Source: an uncultured Ruminococcus sp. (lineage in GTDB: Bacteria > Bacillota > Clostridia > Oscillospirales > CAG-272). Taken from it: a DNA stretch of 12,850 nucleotides. Made by a program: the position numbers and the translations under genes. The stretch covers positions 1 to 12,850 of the forward strand of contig CADBPA010000095.1 in the NCBI GenBank assembly GCA_902796505.1, read 5' to 3'. The notes under the pieces are model-generated. The model did not search any database. It was given only the letters and a program-made list of their open reading frames with translations, and was not told the origin of the DNA. Shown here in pieces: positions 1-6,521 of the stretch (position 1 is the stretch's first letter; each line of letters begins with the position of its first letter).

Positions 1-48
1 CCCACCGACAATAAGAAAACTCAAAGCGCGTGATTTCCGGATGATCAC
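1..48 (-). CDS. Possible 5' end of a gene cut by the left edge
   Basis: On the minus strand a GTG at 46-48 follows an AAAGGA ribosome site by about nine bases and opens a frame that stays open to the edge. Only 16 codons are visible, reading as a basic start followed by a hydrophobic stretch (RKSRALSFLIVGG). A basic N-terminus running into FLIVGG resembles the first membrane segment of GtrA-like small membrane proteins, but 16 residues cannot establish a family. The reading is tentative: no clear promoter was seen in 49-181 and the start is GTG. It could equally be chance open frame. Confidence 0.3.
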   Translation of the reverse strand, partial: MIIRKSRALSFLIVGG

Positions 49-181
49 AAAAAGGCGTCCTTTCTGATAACAAAAGTTTGCTTTTTCGGTAAAATTTCGG
101 GGAAAACGCCGGACTTTTCGAGGAAATCGATCGCTCCGCCCCGGGAGAATCTTGCTTGGATGCGCCATCGGACGGCGCGGA

Positions 182-871
182 TCAGACGAAATCGAAATTT
201 CCCTCGCCGGCGGCGAGCGCGAAATGCAGCTTCACGATGCCGAGGTCGGTTTTCGCACAGGGACCGAAAAAGTGCTTCGCGCGCACCGACCGCTCTCCGA
301 CAAGGTCGAAGCGGAATTTCTGCTGATTGATCGCCGTCGGCGCAAGCGAGGCGGCGCGTACTCCGGCAAGAAACCAATCCGGCGCGGGCGCTCCTGCCGT
401 ATAGAGCGATTCGGGCGCTTTGCTTCTGTGCGGCGCGCCGTCCGTCTGCCCGAAGCCGAGCGCGATCAGGTCGTAAAGCTTTTCGCCTTTTTCAATATCG
501 GCTTTCACGCCGCCGTGATCGAAGGTCAGCGCCACCCAGCAGCTGCCGAGTCCGAGATGCCGCGCGAGAAGAACGAGCGCCTCGCCGGTGTAGCCGATCG
601 CCTCGTCCTCACCCTTTCTGCCGACCATCGCAATGTAGTTGCGGCAGCCGGAGAAGGCGCCGTAGCTCGGTTTCCCGGCGCGGAAGGCGTCCGGCTCGTC
701 GGTCAGAAGCTGGACGTGCAGGCCGTACTCGCGGTTGATCTCCCCGATCATCTCCGTGAGGCGCGCGATCTGCTCCTCCTTCAGTTTTTCCTCGGTGAAT
801 TTGCGCACCGAATGGCGGCATTCGATCGCCGAAAGCCATTCTTCGCGCGATAAATAGCGGTAAAGATCCAT
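182..871 (-). CDS. Nitroreductase family protein (TM1586-like)
   Basis: A predicted 229-residue flavin-dependent oxidoreductase of the nitroreductase fold, of the 'putative TM nitroreductase' branch (PF14512 type), likely cytoplasmic and FMN-binding. Visible marks are an N-terminal RHSVRKF (19-25), which in nitroreductases contacts the FMN phosphate; a long linker with GCRNYIAMVG (75-84); GEALVLLARHLGLGSCWV (96-113), the usual core helix; and APTAINQQKFRF (178-189), the second flavin-contact motif. The substrate cannot be told from sequence. The ATG at 869-871 is chosen because AAGGAG lies seven bases upstream; longer in-frame starts would run through a terminator hairpin. It sits 97 bases downstream of the TPM gene, behind that hairpin, and no separate promoter was convincing, so it may depend on read-through. 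Confidence 0.85.
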   Translation of the reverse strand: MDLYRYLSREEWLSAIECRHSVRKFTEEKLKEEQIARLTEMIGEINREYGLHVQLLTDEPDAFRAGKPSYGAFSGCRNYIAMVGRKGEDEAIGYTGEALVLLARHLGLGSCWVALTFDHGGVKADIEKGEKLYDLIALGFGQTDGAPHRSKAPESLYTAGAPAPDWFLAGVRAASLAPTAINQQKFRFDLVGERSVRAKHFFGPCAKTDLGIVKLHFALAAGEGNFDFV

Positions 872-886
872 AGAAAACTCCTTTTG

Positions 887-920
887 AAAAAGCGCCGTTC
901 TTTTCGGGATGCGGCGCTTT
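887..920 (-). terminator. Rho-independent terminator after the SPFH/zinc-ribbon/TPM operon
   Basis: Read on the minus strand, AAAGCGCCG (912-920) pairs with CGGCGCTTT (889-897) across a 14-base loop and is followed by a T run. It lies about 50 bases after the TPM stop. The end of the T run is only about nine bases from the AAGGAG of the downstream nitroreductase, so it may also act as an attenuator for that gene. Confidence 0.75.
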
Positions 921-968
921 GGTTGCAACGCTTTTTGTCGATAATGCAAACAATGATTTGCTTTTTAC

Positions 969-1790
969 TTATCTTCGGCTGCCGGAGGAATGCCCTCCGC
1001 CGCCCGAACGGCCGCTGCCGCCGCCTCCGCCGTGACCGCTCGATCCCGAAGAGATCGGAACGCGGCTGACCGACCTGCCGACGCAGACGTCCGAGCGCTC
1101 GGTCAATTGCATCTTCGCAAATTGATCCAGCGGATAGACCGCCGAATGCACCTTCTTCTTGTACTTTCCGTAGATCACGATCCCCGCGACCGCCGTAAAG
1201 CCGAGCGCGATCATCGCCGCAATGAAGAAGATGCGCCCCCAGTTGGCAAACTTTCCGTAAAACGCCTTCTCCCCGTAGCGGACGAAGTCGCCCGCGCCCT
1301 CGGCGAATCTGCCGGATTTGATCGCGGACTCGATCTTGTCCTCAAGATATTCGAGCTCGCTTTGCGAGGTGCGCCCGTTTTCCCCGAAGATGTGTACCTT
1401 GAAGGTGTAAGGATCGTAGGAATCTCCCATCTCGGTCACCTCCAGCACCATCACGTTTGGCGGAAGATCGATCAGGGGCGACGCGTGCGCGACTTCGTAG
1501 TCGGACAGATAGGAATAGCCCTTCTTTCGACAAACGCCCTCTTGATAAGGCTTTTGATAAGAATAGTAGAGAAAGACGAAATTGCACTCGGTCTTTTGCT
1601 GTGCGCTCTGCATCGCGTCGGCGATCTGCTGCTTTTCGCTGTCCGAAAGCAGGTTGTGCAGATCGGCCACGTAGTTTGCGGGATCGGCGGCTTCCTCCGC
1701 CGAGGCGCCGAAGGCGAAGAGCGGGACGAGCAGCGCAAAGAGAAGCGCAGAAAGCGAGAGCGTCAGAAGAATTTTCGACCTTGTTTTCAC
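969..1790 (-). CDS. TPM-domain membrane/secreted protein, YdjH-like
   Basis: A 273-residue protein with a signal peptide or N-terminal anchor (residues 6-28 hydrophobic, AFGASA before EEA), a TPM domain (about 38-165, opening with DPANYVADLHNLLSDSEKQQI), a membrane segment (186-208), and a Gly/Ser/His/Arg-rich tail (250-273), the layout of YgcG/YdjH-type TPM proteins. In B. subtilis, YdjH acts with YdjG and YdjI to place PspA at the membrane under stress; a similar anchoring role is inferred here. The start is GTG: GGAGGG at 1799-1804 sits eight bases upstream, and the GTG overlaps the upstream gene's TGA as GTGA, implying translational coupling. A longer in-frame ATG start would lie inside the neighbour and skip the signal peptide. 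Enzymatic activity is not shown; TPM domains have been called phosphatases in plants, which need not apply. Confidence 0.82.
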   Translation of the reverse strand: MKTRSKILLTLSLSALLFALLVPLFAFGASAEEAADPANYVADLHNLLSDSEKQQIADAMQSAQQKTECNFVFLYYSYQKPYQEGVCRKKGYSYLSDYEVAHASPLIDLPPNVMVLEVTEMGDSYDPYTFKVHIFGENGRTSQSELEYLEDKIESAIKSGRFAEGAGDFVRYGEKAFYGKFANWGRIFFIAAMIALGFTAVAGIVIYGKYKKKVHSAVYPLDQFAKMQLTERSDVCVGRSVSRVPISSGSSGHGGGGGSGRSGGGGHSSGSRR

Positions 1791-2836
1791 CAGAACAGCC
1801 CTCCGATCAGACCGAACAGCCCGGTCAGTATTGCGGCAAGTCCGCCGAGAAAGGCGAAGAGTTTTGGAAGGCTGAGCGGCAGCTCGCCGTAGACCTTCCC
1901 GGTGTAGCCGTTCATCGCGTAGGTGTAGATCTTTCCTTTTCGCTCGTAGGTCAGGATCCAGAGCGGCATCAGCGTGTATTCCCACGCCGCGCGGTGAACG
2001 TTCAGGTCGCGCGCGTGTACCGTGAAGTCCTTGTATCCGCCCGCCGTATCCCGGAAGAGCTGTTCGGCGTAGCCGCCCATGCGCTCGCGCACCTCTCCGG
2101 TCAGCGCCTCGCGGTCGATATCCCGCTTTTTTGCGTAAAAACCGAGCAGATAGGGCATCGAGAAATCCACGTGCGAGTCGGCAGGATAGGGAAGAATGCC
2201 CTCCAGCATCTCCTTTTTCTCGCTCGAGAGCGCGCTCGAAACGATATCCTCAAAATGAAAGTTGCCGCGCCGGTGGATCTCATAGCGCGAGGTCTCGGTG
2301 TAGGCGTACCGCCCGTCCGACCAGCTGCGGATGGTCTTTCCCGTCGCCTCGATCGCGGCGTCGGCGTCGGCGTCGGTCACCCAGAAGGGGTAGTAAACGC
2401 CCTGAATTTTGTCCGCCTGCTCCGGCGCGAAATAGCCTTTCGGCGTAAAAAACTTTTTCTTGGCAAAGCGCAGGAAGGTCTCCTTCGCCTCGTCTTTTCC
2501 GAATTTGAACGGCACGATCTTATCGGGCTTCATCAGCCCGGAGACCTTTGCCGAAAGCACGATCGGGTTGTGGCAGTAGTAGCAGTAGTCCGCCGCGGTC
2601 GAGGCGTCGACGGCGACCTCCGCGCCGCAGTTCGGGCAGTAGTACTCGCGCATCTCGCCGGTAAAGGCGGCGTCCTTTTCCGCCTGCTCCTCGGCGCGTT
2701 TTGCCGAATCGGTCGCGTCCAGCTCCGCCTTCGTGAATTCCGAAAGGCAGAATTCGCAGCAGAATTTCTGTTTGTCTGCGTCGAAGGTCAGCCCGGCGTC
2801 GCAGTTCGGACACTTATAGGAAACGGTATGATCCAT
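1787..2836 (-). CDS. Zinc-ribbon membrane protein, YdjG-like
   Basis: A 349-residue protein with two N-terminal zinc ribbons: C9/C12 with C27/C30, and C67/C70 with C85/C88. A conserved central domain follows (about 95-315, with YYPFWVTDADADA near 148-160 and WEYTLMPLWILTYERKGKIY near 285-304), then a C-terminal hydrophobic region (about 324-348) that would form one hairpin or one membrane span. This matches B. subtilis YdjG, often annotated as a zinc-ribbon or 'replication factor Y-like' protein; no helicase motif is visible, so that label is not supported. It starts 21 bases after the SPFH gene and shares four bases with the TPM gene. The inferred role is membrane docking of the SPFH partner, as reported for YdjGHI. 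Confidence 0.82.
   Translation of the reverse strand: MDHTVSYKCPNCDAGLTFDADKQKFCCEFCLSEFTKAELDATDSAKRAEEQAEKDAAFTGEMREYYCPNCGAEVAVDASTAADYCYYCHNPIVLSAKVSGLMKPDKIVPFKFGKDEAKETFLRFAKKKFFTPKGYFAPEQADKIQGVYYPFWVTDADADAAIEATGKTIRSWSDGRYAYTETSRYEIHRRGNFHFEDIVSSALSSEKKEMLEGILPYPADSHVDFSMPYLLGFYAKKRDIDREALTGEVRERMGGYAEQLFRDTAGGYKDFTVHARDLNVHRAAWEYTLMPLWILTYERKGKIYTYAMNGYTGKVYGELPLSLPKLFAFLGGLAAILTGLFGLIGGLFW
1799..1804 (-). promoter_or_regulatory. Ribosome binding site fixing the GTG start of the TPM gene
   Basis: GGAGGG on the minus strand, eight bases before the GTG at 1788-1790 and inside the end of the upstream gene. It decides the start, since the upstream ATG codons in frame lack a comparable site and would omit an N-terminal signal peptide. 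Confidence 0.75.
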
Positions 2837-2857
2837 TACGGCCCTCCGCCTCCCGGT

Positions 2858-4120
2858 TTACGCTTTCTTGGTGCCGCATTCGGGGCAGAATTTGACATCC
2901 GCGCCGTTTTTATGACCGCATTCGGGGCAGAACCACTCGGCAGCCGGGCGCGGTTTTCCGCAATTCTGGCAGAACTTTCCGGTGTTCTTCTGACCGCATT
3001 CGCAGGTCCAGCCGCCTGCGGCCGCCGGCTGGGGCTTGCCGCAGTTCTGGCAGAACTTTCCGGTGTTTTTCTGCCCGCAGGAGCAGGTCCATCCGCCCTC
3101 CTCGGCCTTCTTCGCGTCGGCTTCCATCTGCCGGCGGTTGCTCTCGGAGGCGGCGGCCATAAATCCGCCGGAGGCGTTCATGCCCATGCCCATACCCATG
3201 AAGGCGGTCGCCGCGCCGTTCGCGTTCGCACCCGCCGATTCCATACCGCGCGCTACCGCGCCCTGCACGTATCCCTCGCGCACCGCCGCGTCGCCGAGCA
3301 TCGCGCCCTGATTGCGCATATTGATGAGCTTTTTCGATTCCTCGTCGTAGGAGACGCTGGCGATACCGACCGCCTGCACCTCGAAGCCGCGCATCTCTTT
3401 CCAGTCGGCGTCGAGCTCGTTCGCCATATATTTCGACAGCTCGCGCGATTTGCTCGGCACGTAGGAAATACGGATGCCGTCCGCCGACATCTGGTTGATC
3501 GCCGCCTGAAAGGCTTCGAGAAATTCCGAGAGATACTGCTCGTTGATCTCGTTTATGTCAACTTTTGTTGCGCTTTTCGGCACGACCTCGGCGTAAAACT
3601 TCAGCGGATCGGTGATCTTGATCGAGTAAGAGCCGTGTGCGCGCAGGAACAATTCCGAATTGTAGAAATTGTCGAAATACTGCACCGGGGTGCGCGTTCC
3701 GAACTTGATGCCCTTGATCTCCTGCAGGTTGATATAAAAGACCTGCTGTTTGCGCGGCGTCACGCCGGCGAACTTCACGCGCTCAAACGCTTTGCCGAGC
3801 GCCTTGCCGAACTCGCCGTTGAAGAGCGACGGCTCGCTGCTGTTATCCACCTTGAAATAGCCGGCCTCGGCGGAGTAGTCGATGACCTTGCCGCCGTCCA
3901 CGAGGAGCATGAACTGATTTTCGCCGACGTGAATGATCGAGCCGTTCGAGATCAGATCCTCGGTGCCTTTGCGGTTGTTGTTTCTGCGGTCGTTTTTGCG
4001 AACGGTCACGCCCTTGGTAAATACCGTGGTGTCGCTCATGCCGTCGGCTTCGATGACCTCTTCCCAAGAGTCCGCGAGAGAACCTCCCATCGCGTTGAAA
4101 AATGCCTTGATAATGCCCAT
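2858..4120 (-). CDS. SPFH-domain protein with C-terminal zinc ribbons, YdjI-like
   Basis: A 420-residue protein, first gene of the operon. Residues about 20-265 form the SPFH ('virion core protein'-like) domain, with FTKGVTVRK near 34, GSIIHVGENQFMLLVDGGKV near 60-79 and FEVQAVGIASVSYDEESKKL near 246-265. A helix and a Gly/Ala/Met-rich linker follow (FMGMGMGMN, 307-315). The tail carries three zinc ribbons: C346/C348/C357/C360, C373/C375/C384/C387 and C398/C401/C412/C415; the first two are near-identical tandem copies. There is no signal peptide or membrane span, so it should reach the membrane through partners, which fits the two downstream membrane proteins. B. subtilis YdjI has the same domain order and links PspA to the membrane. 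Start supported by AAGGAG six bases upstream of ATG. It is longer than YdjI (about 320 residues) mainly through linker and extra ribbons. Confidence 0.87.
   Translation of the reverse strand: MGIIKAFFNAMGGSLADSWEEVIEADGMSDTTVFTKGVTVRKNDRRNNNRKGTEDLISNGSIIHVGENQFMLLVDGGKVIDYSAEAGYFKVDNSSEPSLFNGEFGKALGKAFERVKFAGVTPRKQQVFYINLQEIKGIKFGTRTPVQYFDNFYNSELFLRAHGSYSIKITDPLKFYAEVVPKSATKVDINEINEQYLSEFLEAFQAAINQMSADGIRISYVPSKSRELSKYMANELDADWKEMRGFEVQAVGIASVSYDEESKKLINMRNQGAMLGDAAVREGYVQGAVARGMESAGANANGAATAFMGMGMGMNASGGFMAAASESNRRQMEADAKKAEEGGWTCSCGQKNTGKFCQNCGKPQPAAAGGWTCECGQKNTGKFCQNCGKPRPAAEWFCPECGHKNGADVKFCPECGTKKA
2936..3097 (-). repeat. Tandem 81-base repeat encoding two zinc ribbons
   Basis: Two adjacent in-frame units of 27 codons (3017-3097 and 2936-3016) encode residues 342-368 and 369-395 of the SPFH protein. 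They differ at only three residues, and the DNA is also similar, including a shared core around the FCQNCG codons. This indicates a fairly recent internal duplication. Confidence 0.85.
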
Positions 4121-4181
4121 TTCGGTCTCCTTTTCCGGATAAAGTTTTCCTTCTCTATCCTTATTTTACTATACGCTTTCT

Positions 4182-4210
4182 ATTTTATCACACCCGCGCG
4201 CGATTGTCAA
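4182..4210 (-). promoter_or_regulatory. Sigma-A promoter of the SPFH/zinc-ribbon/TPM operon
   Basis: On the minus strand TTGACA (4205-4210), a 17-base spacer, and TAAAAT (4182-4187). The predicted transcript start is near 4175, giving a leader of about 55 bases. The -35 box sits about 100 bases beyond the stop of the upstream AraC-family gene, so the operon can be read independently. The B. subtilis counterpart is controlled by sigma-W; here a housekeeping-type promoter is what is visible. Confidence 0.8.
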
Positions 4211-4306
4211 GCGGATGAGAGAATTTGCCGCAGAAAAGAAATTTTCCGGTGCGAAAGTTCGCTTTCCGTCTCTCCTCGCCGTCCGCCGCTTTCCGGGAAG
4301 TGCCGG

Positions 4307-5137
4307 TCAATTCTTTGTCCGGCGGCTTTTTTCCCGGTGCATCTTCTTGTATTCCGACGGCGTGATCCCGAGCGCGGCGCGGAAAGCGCGGTAGAAGGAA
4401 CTCTCTTCCATACCGACCGATGCCGCGGCGCTCTCCACGCTCTCCTCCCCTGCCTCAAGCAGCGCCGCCGCCTTGCGGACGCGCAGAGCGGTGAGATACG
4501 CGTGCGGCGAAAGCCCGGTCGCCTCCCGGAACAGAACCGAGAAATAACTGCGCTCAAAGCCGACCTGTGCGGCGATTTTCGCGACCGGAAGGGCGGTGTG
4601 ATACTCGGTCTCCATGATCGCGATCGCGCGATCGACCGCCGTGCGGCAGCCCTCCTCCGGCTCGTCTTTGCCGCAAAAGAGCGCGGCGAGCATCCGGTAA
4701 ACGCACGCCGTCCGCTGCAGCGCCGCCGAGGGGCTGCGGTCGTCTTTGATCGCAATGGCAAAGCGGATCTGCCGATCGATTTCGGAAAACGCCTCCTTCG
4801 GCGCAAAGGGGGCGTCGGATCGGATCCCGGCGCGGCGGAGCGTCGCGACCAGGCGCATGCCGTCGATCGCGCACCAGACGCCCTCCCGCGGCGTATTCTC
4901 GTCGGCGTAATGGATCACGCGGTCGCCCGGAAGAAGAATATAACAGTCGCCGGGACGGACGGGAAAGCGCACCCCGTTGACCGAGACCGCCCCCGCGCCG
5001 CCGGTACAGCATTCGACAATGCAGAGATCCCGGATCACCGGTCCGTAGGTCTGCCCCGGCAGAAGATGATCGTCCACCCCGGTGAGGCAGACGGTCGGCT
5101 CCTCGCGCGCTCCTTTGGCAAGATATTCGTAAAACGT
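4307..5137 (-). CDS. AraC-family transcriptional regulator with uncertain, possibly ACG, start
   Basis: A DNA-binding regulator with an N-terminal cupin-like sensing domain (RPGDCYILLPGDRVIHY is typical) and a C-terminal AraC domain. Counted from the GTG at 5075-5077 the protein has 256 residues, with helix-turn-helix 1 near 164-185 (LPVAKIAAQVGFERSYFSVLF) and helix 2 near 213-234, ending in the usual FYRAFRAALGITPSEYKK. That GTG has no ribosome site. Twenty in-frame codons further up, a GGGAGGAGG lies six bases before an ACG (5135-5137), and the intervening codons read like protein (FYEYLAKG, then EEPTVCLTG). I give the ACG start as the annotation (276 residues); the GTG start is the conservative alternative, and a one-base sequence error restoring the ATG at 5152-5154 is a third. 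It is divergent from a Gfo/Idh/MocA oxidoreductase that it probably controls. The effector, probably a sugar or sugar acid, is unknown. Confidence 0.85.
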   Translation of the reverse strand, partial: TFYEYLAKGAREEPTVCLTGVDDHLLPGQTYGPVIRDLCIVECCTGGAGAVSVNGVRFPVRPGDCYILLPGDRVIHYADENTPREGVWCAIDGMRLVATLRRAGIRSDAPFAPKEAFSEIDRQIRFAIAIKDDRSPSAALQRTACVYRMLAALFCGKDEPEEGCRTAVDRAIAIMETEYHTALPVAKIAAQVGFERSYFSVLFREATGLSPHAYLTALRVRKAAALLEAGEESVESAAASVGMEESSFYRAFRAALGITPSEYKKMHREKSRRTKN

Positions 5138-5143
5138 ACGGCG

Positions 5144-5152
5144 CCTCCTCCC
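5144..5152 (-). promoter_or_regulatory. Strong ribosome site preceding ACG in the AraC-family gene
   Basis: GGGAGGAGG on the minus strand. The next in-frame codon at proper spacing (six bases) is ACG at 5135-5137; there is no in-frame ATG, GTG or TTG between it and the GTG 20 codons further in. It is the main argument for the longer protein. Confidence 0.55.
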
Positions 5153-5191
5153 ATTTCCAACAAAACGCAGGATACGGAAAACATTTTCCCA

Positions 5192-5220
5192 TTGCGTAAA
5201 CGCCGGAAATCTGATATGAT
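5192..5220 (+). promoter_or_regulatory. Sigma-A promoter of the Gfo/Idh/MocA oxidoreductase
   Basis: TTGCGT (5192-5197), a 17-base spacer, and TATGAT (5215-5220) with a TG one base upstream (extended -10). The predicted start is near 5227, about 80 bases before the oxidoreductase ATG. The promoter lies upstream of, and faces, the minus-strand promoter at 5264-5292. Confidence 0.6.
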
Positions 5221-5231
5221 ATAAGCGTACC

Positions 5232-5248
5232 TCCCCTCTTTCCGGGGA
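5232..5248. promoter_or_regulatory. Inverted repeat between two facing promoters, candidate operator
   Basis: TCCCC, seven bases, GGGGA, flanked by GTAC at 5227-5230 and again at 5253-5256. It lies exactly between the two predicted transcript starts (about 5227 plus, about 5257 minus). It could be an operator or a leader hairpin in either transcript; neither role is shown by sequence. Confidence 0.35.
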
Positions 5249-5263
5249 CTTTGTACAGATCCG

Positions 5264-5292
5264 ATTATATCACAACATTTTGCAAAAGTAAA
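5264..5292 (-). promoter_or_regulatory. Extended -10 promoter of the AraC-family regulator
   Basis: Minus strand TTTACT (5287-5292), a 17-base spacer, and a perfect TATAAT (5264-5269) with TG one base upstream. The predicted start near 5257 gives a leader of about 120 bases to the ACG. Its -35 box overlaps the approach to the ribosome site (AGAGGAG) of the plus-strand oxidoreductase. Confidence 0.6.
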
Positions 5293-5305
5293 GAGGAGTT
5301 ACGCT

Positions 5306-6331
5306 ATGAGCAAAAAACGCAATATCGTCGTCATCGGAACGAGCAAAATGGCGCAGCTGCACATGGAGGGGGTGCGGAAGGCGGCAAACCTTTACGGCAT
5401 CTGCGACAATTCGCCCGAGCAGCTCGCCGCGGCGCATGCGCTCTTCCCGGACGCAAAGACCTGCGCCGACTACCGCGATTACGTAAACGATCCCGCGGTG
5501 GACGCCGCCGTGATCGTTACCCCGGATTATTATCACCTCGAAATGACCGCCGCCTTTCTGCGCGCCGGCAAGGACGTTCTCTGCGAAAAGCCGATGGCGC
5601 TGACCGACGGGGAATGCCGGGAAATGATGGCGGTCGAGCGCGAGACCGGGCGCAAACTGATGATCGGGCAGATCTGCCGCTGCACGCCCGGCTTCATGGC
5701 GGCGCACGATCTGGTCACCGCCGGGCGGATCGGCGAGCTTTACTTCGTCGAAAGCGAGTACGCCCACAACTACGATCACGCGAAAGGATACAACAACTGG
5801 CGCGTCGATCCGCGCCGGCACGCCTTTATCGGCGGAGGATGCCACGCGGTGGATCTTCTGCGCTGGGTGGCGGGCGATCCCGAAGAGGTGTTCGCCTACT
5901 CGAACCATAAATGCCTTCCCGACTGGCCGGTGGATGACTGTACCGTCGCGCTCCTGAAATTTCCCGGCGGCGTGACCGGAAAGGTCTTTGCCTCGATCGG
6001 GTGCAAGCGCAACTATACGATGCGTTCGGTCTTTTACGGCACGCGCGGCACCGTCATCTGCGATAATACCTCCGACCATATCACCCTCTTCGAGGACGAT
6101 CCGCAGGGCGGAAAGCCGCCCTTTACCGAGGGGCAGATCCTCCCCGTCGACGTCAATAACCACAACGCCACGGCGGAGATCGAAGCCTTCGTCAAGGCGC
6201 TGAACGAGGAAGGGGAGATGCCGGTCTCCTCCTACGAAGGCGCGGCGACCGTCGCCGTCTGCTGCGCGGCGATGGAATCCTCGAAAACCGGACTTCCGGT
6301 CCGCGTCCGTTACCCCGAAAAGCATGCGTAA
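5306..6331 (+). CDS. Gfo/Idh/MocA family NAD(P)-dependent oxidoreductase
   Basis: A 341-residue predicted cytoplasmic dehydrogenase, probably acting on a sugar, inositol or sugar-acid alcohol group. The N-terminal Rossmann part starts IVVIGTSKMAQLH (7-19), where the second glycine of the usual GxGxxG is serine. The family EKP motif is present (CEKPMAL, 93-99; K95 is the expected catalytic lysine), and GGGCHAVDLLRWVAG (177-191) holds the conserved D/H pair (H180, D183) of the C-terminal domain. ATG is preceded by AGAGGAG at seven bases. It has its own promoter and is divergent from an AraC-family gene, suggesting induction by the sugar that the regulator senses. No transporter or kinase lies beside it, so the pathway cannot be named. 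No clear terminator follows. Confidence 0.87.
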   Translation: MSKKRNIVVIGTSKMAQLHMEGVRKAANLYGICDNSPEQLAAAHALFPDAKTCADYRDYVNDPAVDAAVIVTPDYYHLEMTAAFLRAGKDVLCEKPMALTDGECREMMAVERETGRKLMIGQICRCTPGFMAAHDLVTAGRIGELYFVESEYAHNYDHAKGYNNWRVDPRRHAFIGGGCHAVDLLRWVAGDPEEVFAYSNHKCLPDWPVDDCTVALLKFPGGVTGKVFASIGCKRNYTMRSVFYGTRGTVICDNTSDHITLFEDDPQGGKPPFTEGQILPVDVNNHNATAEIEAFVKALNEEGEMPVSSYEGAATVAVCCAAMESSKTGLPVRVRYPEKHA

Positions 6332-6480
6332 CTTTGCATAATTATTCTGCATAAATCGCATTTTCCGCATAATTTTTCCCGCGACCGTCGCTCCCTGCGC
6401 TTTTTTGAACGAAAGCCGGCGAGCGGCGGCGTTATTCTTTACCTAATTTTCACAAAAAAGCAGAAATACCCGGAGAGATA
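6332..6480. other. Intergenic region with GCATAA repeats, no gene seen
   Basis: AT-rich stretch after the oxidoreductase stop. GCATAA occurs at 6336, 6349 and 6367, with GCATTT at 6358 (spacings 13, 9 and 9). A T6 run at about 6401-6406 follows only a four-pair hairpin, so no convincing terminator was found. No coding frame with a ribosome site was seen. Confidence 0.5.
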
Positions 6481-6509
6481 TTGACAAAATCGCTTTTGCG
6501 TGCTAAAAT
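6481..6509 (+). promoter_or_regulatory. Sigma-A promoter of serC-serA
   Basis: TTGACA (6481-6486), 17 bases, TAAAAT (6504-6509). The predicted transcript start is near 6516, leaving a leader of about 62 bases that begins with a hairpin. Confidence 0.82.
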
Positions 6510-6521
6510 ATCAAATAACAC

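Noticed and set aside
162..178. GCGCC-N7-GGCGC hairpin just after the nitroreductase stop, as a terminator
   Set aside because: Only five pairs and no T run follows on the minus strand.
946..959. GCAAACAATGATTT also present near 10306-10319, as a repeat
   Set aside because: One shared 14-base word within about 13 kb is within chance expectation; the flanks differ and one copy is inside a coding gene.
1787..2836. Annotation of the zinc-ribbon protein as a primosomal or replication helicase-like factor
   Set aside because: Only the cysteine clusters resemble such proteins; no helicase motif is present, and the C-terminal membrane segment and neighbours point to the YdjG family.
1457..5224. 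A 1255-codon open frame on the plus strand across the SPFH, zinc-ribbon and first AraC genes
   Set aside because: It is antisense to conserved proteins with intact motifs, crosses a promoter and intergenic region, has no ribosome site, and its Arg/Leu/Gly/His-heavy composition is typical of GC-rich shadow frames.
5270..6370. Long minus-strand open frame opposite the oxidoreductase
   Set aside because: Shadow of a clear Gfo/Idh/MocA gene; composition is Arg/Asp/Val/Gly rich with no recognisable motif and no ribosome site.
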